From: Chara braunii
Taxonomy: Eukaryota > Streptophyta > Charophyceae > Charales > Characeae
DNA length: 48,450 nucleotides
Direction of reading: 5' to 3'
Assembly: GCA_003427395.1 (NCBI GenBank)
Contig: BFEA01000544.1
Span: 867,440 to 915,889, forward strand
Positions 42,355 through 48,450 of this stretch are shown here, piece after piece (within the stretch, counting starts at the first letter, position 1; the number at the start of each line of letters is the position of its first letter). The notes beneath the pieces were generated by a model. That model saw only the letters and a program-made list of their open reading frames with translations, searched no databases and was not told the DNA's origin. A program made the position numbers and the translations under genes.

Positions 42355-42780
42355 GTTGCCAAACGAGATGATTATTTAATGATGGCCTTAGATCTGCCAA
42401 AAGACCAACCGTTTTCTCTAGACGATATCATCCCATTCAGGATGGGAGGGAGAGTCTATCAGATTCATACGGCCCACAAATTTAGGCCATGGTGTTTTAA
42501 GTGCAAGGCCTACGGGCATCTCAGTGTGGAATTCGCCTGTCCGCTCCACCCGCAACACGTTTTTCCCTTGGAGCACAAGTTAAAAAAGGATCAACAACGA
42601 CCACACAGATGGATCCCGGTATCACAAGGATACGAAGGGTGGGTTTACAGTGATGAGTTCAATCAAGCGGGTCATCCTATTGGGTGGTTTTAGGAAGGAA
42701 GGAATGATGCGAGAAAACCCCCACGACCACCTTTGGATTGGCTTCCTCCTCAGTCTCACTTACTCCACCAACAGCGCAGG
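42355..42780 (+). pseudogene. LINE ORF1, zinc-knuckle part
   Basis: In the same frame after the TAA: VAKRDDYLMMALDLP, then the knuckle CFKCKAYGHLSVEFAC followed by PLHP. The spacing is CX2CX4HX6C instead of X4, so a small insertion may have damaged it. TAG at 42691 interrupts, and the frame is lost at the G-runs near 42778-42796. Confidence 0.75.
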
Positions 42781-42796
42781 GGGGGCGGGGGGGGGA

Positions 42797-44668
42797 AGAG
42801 GAGGACAGCAGCAAGAACACGCGTCTTCATCTCCTCCACTCTTGCATCAGCAAAAGGTGCAGGAGCAACCTCCCATTCCTCCAGAACAGGTAATCTCAGA
42901 CAGCACAGGGGAAAGGAATATAGGCTCTATGGGGGCAAAGGGGAGTACTCGAATAGGAGAGAGTGCAGACCAGGCTAAGAGACAAAAGGAAAAAAATGCA
43001 CATATAAAGATGAGGGGAGAAGAATCAAAGACGGTGGGTCCTGATCCTTTGGGCTATCCTCCCAGATCAAACCAAGTTCATGAGACGGAATGGAGGGTAG
43101 TAAGGAGGAAAGGACAAAATAATTCCAAGGAAAAATGAGATAACTGTCCACTGACGCAAGATGGAAAGGAAGAAAGCCTAAAGGACCAAGTTCTTGAATC
43201 TGTAGAGGAGCAGGAAAATCAGCCAATGGAAATTGATCCGCTCAAAGTGGCACTGAGTGCAGAGCCCATGGAGGTAGAAACAGCCCCAATTGTGATCCCC
43301 TGCTTTTTACCTCTATTGGACAGCAGCAAAGGAAGGGAGGGTGACCTCCATTCTGAACTAACAAGGCTAGGGGATTGGCTGATCCAGAATCTGCAAACCA
43401 AATTTCCAGATTGGCAAGAAGATTTTTGGTTAGACTTTCATAGTCATTTGATGCTAGTGCTGGTAAATAGTGAGAGTTTAAAATTGGCATTACAATATGG
43501 GCTACCGCAGAACTCTGATTGGTCCAGTACGAGCCACAGACTGTTAAGTGTGGTAACATAAAAATTTATTCCCCTTCTTTTGACTAGGGGTAGTTCACAG
43601 GATAGCTCGCAAATCCTTTCTCCACTAGAGACAAAGAAGGTGGATGGTACAACTATTGATCAGAAGATTGAACCACAGTCTGGCAGTTCGAGGAAACTCA
43701 AGGCGCTTGCTAGAAAACACAAAACCCAGGCCAAGGTAAACAAAAAAAAAATGGAAGCAAAAACTGCCTTACAAATTGCAGGGAAGAGATTCTCAGGCAA
43801 AAAAAAGATGTTCTCAACAGCCACTCAGGTTTCTCTTCGAAAGAAGATTCCTCATCTAGCTCTCACTCCCTGCAAATACAGCCTGAAACACAATAGGCAG
43901 ACAAAGGACTGCAAGAAAATTGGAAAAAATACAAAAAAAAAAAGGAAGAAAAACAAGCTTGGAATACTGAAACAGGCTGGTCTTTTGCAGTCTGCAAGCT
44001 ACCCTTTTGAGGTTTTGGAACAGCAAGAAGGTATTCCTGATGGAAGTTTGGAACGGGACCCAATAGCAACAGAGCAATCCCAAGGGCTTCTTTTGAGTAG
44101 GATACCAGTGAGGAATGTTGGAGCAGTGAACAGGGCAGATCCCCAGGCTCAAGGGGAATCACCTGCTGATTGTCTGACAGCTAGCAACTCAAAAGTGGAA
44201 GAACAGGCAAGTTTGGTAGTTGCTACAGCATTGCAGGAAAAGCATAAAGATCAAACTGATACGCTTTTTCTCAGTTCTTCGGTGGTAGTTTTGCAATCTG
44301 CGGGCAACAATCTCTTCCCAGCAACGTCTGGCACATTGCTTTTTCAGCACACAACAGAGGAAGATAGCCCCCCCAAGCCACCCTTTCAAGCATATGTTAA
44401 TCCAACGCAAGAAGTGAAAGAAATAGTATCCGAAATAACGGGGGAAAGAAAATTTTTGCTTTTGACGGAACAACCAGCAAGAGAATCTGTTTTAACCCCC
44501 GGAAAAGATGTGTCATTGGTAGATATGAGACAAAGGAAAAAGGAAATCAGAGAAGAACTCAAGGAAGGGAAGAAGCAAGATCTCAGAAAAATGGAACTTA
44601 CCACCACCAACAAAAGACAAAAACTCAAGCAAAGAATGGCTCAAGGACAAGGGGACCTGCCGCCGTAA
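42797..44668 (+). pseudogene. LINE ORF1 tail or linker, low-complexity
   Basis: The frame switches by one at the G-runs and then stays open to 44668 except for TGA (43136), TAA (43559) and a final TAA (44666). The content is Gln/Ser/Lys/Glu-rich: a basic region (43580-43990) with KKKRKKNK and acidic stretches elsewhere. There is a short hydrophobic-aromatic patch at 43360-43500 (LGDWLIQNLQTKFPDWQED). No catalytic domain recognised. Confidence 0.6.
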
Positions 44669-45279
44669 AAAACTGGAGTAGTTATTTTGCCCGTCAGGTG
44701 CAAAGGGGGGTGTTGGCAAGTTGGATGTCAGAAACTCTAGGAGTGGTATATGGGGAAATAACGGTGCAGGGTACTAAGCCTCAGTTTCTATCCCTTGTGT
44801 CCCTTACTGGTGGTTTGGCGGGGGAATCATGCATTAAACTGGAAATAATGAAATTTATTAAAGAAAATTTCCCTCCAGGTGCTGTTGCAATTCTTTCATT
44901 ATCTACTGAAGAGCAAAGGATAGCAGAAAGAGATGTATATATTAAATATGAAGGAGCCAAGCAAGATGAATTGAGATGGTTTGATCAGGTGACTCTTAAA
45001 GAGGTTCAAATTCTCAAAATCAAGGCAGGACTATTCTGGTCAGAAGAGGATGTGGGGATCCTTCTAGCAAGGGTGCTCAAAGATGGTATTATAGAGAAGG
45101 GAGGGGTGTTGGATTCAGGTCAGTGGAAGATACTGTAGACGGATCAGTCTCCTACCCTTCAATGTATGGTCCATCGGGTCGCTAAGTATTTTTTAATGAA
45201 AGGAATTAAAATTATTGACGCTTTGTACAATAAGGATAAAGAATGAAAATTGCTTAGATGACAGGCAGATCTAGACCTA
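44669..45279 (+). pseudogene. Segment between ORF1 tail and ORF2 endonuclease
   Basis: In the ORF2 frame: NWSSYFARQVQRGVLASWMSE and onward to TAG at 45136, then TGA at 45244 and 45259. The content is a balanced, protein-like sequence without a recognised domain. It may be the C-terminus of ORF1 or the N-terminus of ORF2. Confidence 0.55.
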
Positions 45280-46125
45280 AGGTCTCTTAATGTGAATGGA
45301 CTGGCCTCTGCTAAACTAAGTAAAAGACAAGCGATCTATGACCAATTAAAAGGTATTGATGGTAAAGAGTGGCCGGATGTAATATGCATCCAAGAAACTC
45401 ACTTGATGGACTCAGATACGTATAACTACCTTCATAAACAGATATGGCCTCACCAATCCTATAGAGCGCATGCTACTACTCCAGGAAGCTCTGGGGTGGC
45501 CATTTGGGTCCCTCCCCACTCAAGAGCAGACATTGTCTACTCGGTGGCAGACCAGGAACAAGGGAGGTGGGTGTATGTGTTGGCAATGCTTGAACTAGAG
45601 ATTGTAGGGATCCTATGCGTGTATGGGCATAATGAGGTAAGGGAAAGACAAGCCTTCTTTGAGAACATAATTCCACATCTACGTGCAGGTATTCCCTTAA
45701 TCATAGCAGGGGATTTTAATGCGGCCCCAGATCATAACTTAGATAGATGGCGCCCCCCTTCTCCATGCCCATCATACATGACACAAGACGAAAGGATAAT
45801 AGAGGATCTATGTCAATCTCTTAACCTTTTTTATTCCTACAGAAGGTTAAACCCAGCAACCAAAACTTTTTCTTGTTTTAGGAAGGGCGCTGCTAATAAT
45901 AATTCTAAATCGCGTATAGATCTGGTCCTGATGGCTGAAGAGTTGCAAGGAGCACTCCAGCTGGCTGAAATCTTCCCAAAAAGTCATTTTCCTGCTTTGG
46001 ATCATGCGATCTGTGTAGCAATCTTGTCATTTAGAAAAAAGCCAGACCAAGGGAAAGGTTTCTATCATCTTAATACTTCTCATCTTAGGATGGAGTGTTT
46101 CATTAACTACCTTCGGGATGTTTGA
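45280..46125 (+). pseudogene. LINE ORF2 endonuclease domain
   Basis: About 280 codons uninterrupted. Motifs of the apurinic/apyrimidinic endonuclease fold: LRSLNVNGLA at the start, ICIQETHL (metal-binding Glu), LIIAGDFNAAPD, SRIDLVL and the final LDHAICVAIL with Asp-His. The enzyme nicks target DNA so that RT can prime. Ends at TGA (46123). Confidence 0.92.
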
Positions 46126-47664
46126 AAATTCTGGAGGGATCAAAGAGTGAGTCTTTGAGATGACATTAAATGGTTCAACAATGGCCTGGCTTTTTTGGGC
46201 CGTAATTGCAATGAATATTCTAAACTATTGGCAAAAGAAAAACATTCCAAGGAAACTAACTTTTATAATAGAATTCGATAACTACAAATTAAGGAAAGAG
46301 ATTCAGTAAAACAAAAAGTCCTAGAGTCAATAGCTGAGGAACTCCAAAGTCTGGAATCTCAACTTCTCACTCATATGGAATATAGATGGCAAGGACTAAG
46401 AATCAGGGGCAAACTCAGACTTCGGAATGTGGAAGGCTCAATGGATGCTCGTTTTTTTGCAATAGCCAGGGCTAGGACAGGGAGAACTATCATTGAAGCA
46501 CTAGAAGACCCGGCCGACCCAAATAAAAGTATGGTCACATCGACTGCTGCTTGCTCGAAAATAGCCAGGGATTTTTTCAAATCTCTCTTCTCTTCCCAAA
46601 ACAAGCATATTCCCAGAGAATAGCGCCTTCTAGAAATGGAAGAATTTCTTGCACCTTTAAATAAATCTCTAACAGAGGAGCAAAAGATATTGATGGAAAA
46701 ACCTCTTGATAAGGAGGAAGTTTGGAAGAGCCTCTTACTAATGGATGAAGACAAGTCCCCAGGTATTGATGGACTCCCAAAGGAATTTTGAGAATCAACT
46801 TGGGATTTCATGTCTGAGGACCTTATGGATTATTATCAGGCAATATGGGAAACGGAAGAAATGGAAGAATTTGTAGGATAGGGAGTGCTTACTCTCCTGT
46901 ATAAGAAAGGAGACAAGGCAAATATAAGGAATTATCGACCAATAACCCTTCTCACTATGGTTTATAAACTCATGGCTAAAACATTAGCAGATCGCATGTC
47001 TACAATAATTCCATAAACCATTCATCCATTTCAGACAGGCTTTATAAAGGGCAGAAATATTCAAGATAATATTCGTCTACTAAATGAACTTCTTAAAATA
47101 TCTCGCCAATCCAAGTACAATGCGGCCTTTATATTTATTGATTTTGAAAAGGCTTATGACCATGTGGATTGACTTTTTTTGGATAAGTGTTTGGAAAAGA
47201 TTAATTTTGGTCCAAATTTCAGAAGATGGGTGAAAATTATGCACCTGAATGCTACTACAAGGGTTATGGTTAATAATAATGTGACCCCCTCCATCCCATT
47301 AGAAAGATCAGTTCGTCAAGGAGATTCGTTGGCTCCTTTTCTCTTTGTCATTATTATGGAGGCTCTGGTAGCAAACTTGCGTCATCATAAAGATATTCGT
47401 CGAATACAGGTCACTAGCATACTAAAGGAGGCAATTCCAGTTTTCTCTCTTTTCGCCGATGACCTCTCCCTTATGGTTGACGCTTCTCATGAGAACATGG
47501 TAGAAATTAAAAACTTGATGGATAAATTTTGCTGCCTCTCAGATATGAAAGTAAATTGGGGAAGTAAAACAACTGGTTGGTGGATTCACCATCAAGGTGG
47601 GAGACCCCCAGAACAACCAAGGATAAAGTGGCTATCCTTGGATACCCCTATAAGAGTATTATGA
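46126..47664 (+). pseudogene. LINE ORF2 reverse transcriptase domain
   Basis: In the same frame with stops at 46156, 46279, 46621, 46789, 46879, 47014, 47170 and 47662. Motifs in order: KSPGIDGLPKEF, LLYKKGDKANIRNYRPITLL, HPFQTGFIKGRNI, FIDFEKAYDHVD, VRQGDSLAPFLF and the active site FADDLSLMVD (about 47455). All typical motifs of L1-like RTs are present. Confidence 0.93.
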
Positions 47665-48450
47665 ATTTCTCTATCTGCTGAAGGAAAGCCAAAGAATCAT
47701 AATGAATGGATCGCCCAACATGCCCAGGCAAAAATGGAAGTATGGAAGAATAAACATACTTCCATTTTTGGACGTACAATGATCATTAACAATGTAATCC
47801 TGGCATCCATTTGGTATAAGTCAAGGATTAGGGCTATGGACAAAGACTTCCTTAAAACTTTCCAACGTCAACTGACTGTCTTTCTGTGGAGGGGAAATCA
47901 TAAATATAACAATGTCATCAGCAGGGTAGCTTGACAATCTATTATTCAACCAAAAACGTGGGGTGGGTTGGGGATCCTTGATCCTCTAACCCAAGCTAAG
48001 GCTCTTTCAATCCAATGGTTTCAACGTTTATTATTCATCCCTCAAACCCCATGGGCACCTTTAACCCTGGAACAAATCAAACGCCGAGCACCCCCTACAG
48101 CAGAAGGAATTGACCCGTTAACTTGGTTGGAGAATCGTTCATGGACTATTCCAAGGGGGATCTCTAAAACAACAACAACATCTACAATCTCAAGTAGGAA
48201 AGTTGTTAGACAAGATTTGAAAAATGACCCATTTTGGGTCTCTATGTTAAGGACTTGGCGACAACTCCCCCTAACTGTCAAGCTATCGCCAGAAAGGTGG
48301 GAGGAAGTGTATCAGCAACCCCTATTTGATAACAAGTGGATTCCAGATTCACAGGGTTATGTTCTTCATTGTATGCATTCACCTTGGAAGGGATGGGTTA
48401 GAAATGGTATCATAAGGATAAAGGACATATGGGATAAAGATACCAAAGAT
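47665..48450 (+). pseudogene. LINE ORF2 region after RT, cut by window edge
   Basis: Thumb-like text (IFGRTMIINNVILASIWY), TGA at 47932 where related LINEs have Trp, then QPKTWGGLGILDPLTQAKAL, a widely shared LINE motif, and an open frame to the window end. No RNase H or zinc motif within view. Confidence 0.85.

Larger units (their letters stand above)
40999..48450 (+). mobile_element. LINE (L1-type non-LTR retrotransposon), right end beyond window
   Basis: Gene order: ORF1 with a nucleic-acid-binding region and a zinc knuckle, then ORF2 with an apurinic-type endonuclease and RT. ORF1 has stops and two frameshifts. ORF2 has 13 in-frame stops but no frameshift. The left limit is uncertain; an A-run at 40999-41018 lies just before the first coding part. 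The 3' end lies to the right of the window. Confidence 0.9.

Noticed and set aside
44669-48450. Nuclear stop-codon reassignment (TGA to Trp, TAA/TAG to Gln)
   Set aside because: Pol of chromovirus 2 and other frames end normally at stops, and chromovirus 1 has TAA at Tyr positions, which does not fit one code. Transition-driven decay is simpler.

Overview
This window reads as nuclear DNA of a large, repeat-rich plant-type eukaryote. Two Ty3/gypsy chromoviruses end in integrase-linked chromodomains, and one has a primer-binding site of the initiator tRNA-Met type usual in plants. There is also an L1-type LINE, hAT-like DNA elements, satellites and many microsatellites. There are no operons, ribosome-binding sites, CRISPR arrays or rRNA genes. 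A charophyte alga such as Chara would fit, but that is inference from style, not proof. I found no complete host gene. Nearly everything recognisable is mobile or broken.

Layout. 1-2035: two satellite blocks with 91-92 bp units. 2038-2330: purine microsatellite. 2331-7440: pyrimidine-rich then G/T-rich noncoding DNA with recurring short palindromes, a diverged repeat at about 1.24 kb spacing and a 26-bp minisatellite. 7449-8036: a composite repeat made of (GT)n, a G7/C7 hairpin, (CAAT)n, poly-T and a CGTACG-rich end. 8037-14212: unassigned DNA with palindromes, simple repeats and one exon-like 37-codon segment whose parts are duplicated nearby.

14213-24354 is a three-level nest. A hAT-like element (ends CAGTGTCGTC, 8-bp target duplication CCCAGCCG/CCCAACCG) carries the same composite repeat. 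Its (CAAT)n tract was split by a 9.2-kb Ty3 chromovirus on the minus strand (LTRs at 14826-15852 and 23037-24048). That chromovirus was in turn hit by a 544-bp hAT-like MITE (exact target duplication ATGGTCAG), which landed in integrase between the second catalytic Asp and the Glu.

24355-29760 is a mosaic: paired GGTGACCGG palindromes, a hammerhead-ribozyme-like core (24667-24703), a broken Myb/SANT-like gene, a fragment resembling the C-terminal part of a Penelope-type reverse transcriptase, another copy of the composite CGTACG repeat holding an 880-bp assembly gap (27653-28532), and two broken short coding regions. 30800-36510 is a second, plus-strand chromovirus with an 806-residue open stretch from RT to chromodomain. 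A probable 3' LTR follows it and no 5' LTR is visible. 37540-41000 holds microsatellites and local duplications. 41029-48450 is a LINE running off the right edge. Its ORF2 keeps one frame for about 3.8 kb despite 13 in-frame stops.

Most notable: the two chromoviruses, diverged and on opposite strands, share a TAG at the same protease/RT junction and share a gag-to-pol -1 overlap with the same A-AAA-G run six codons before the gag stop. This suggests programmed recoding in the family.
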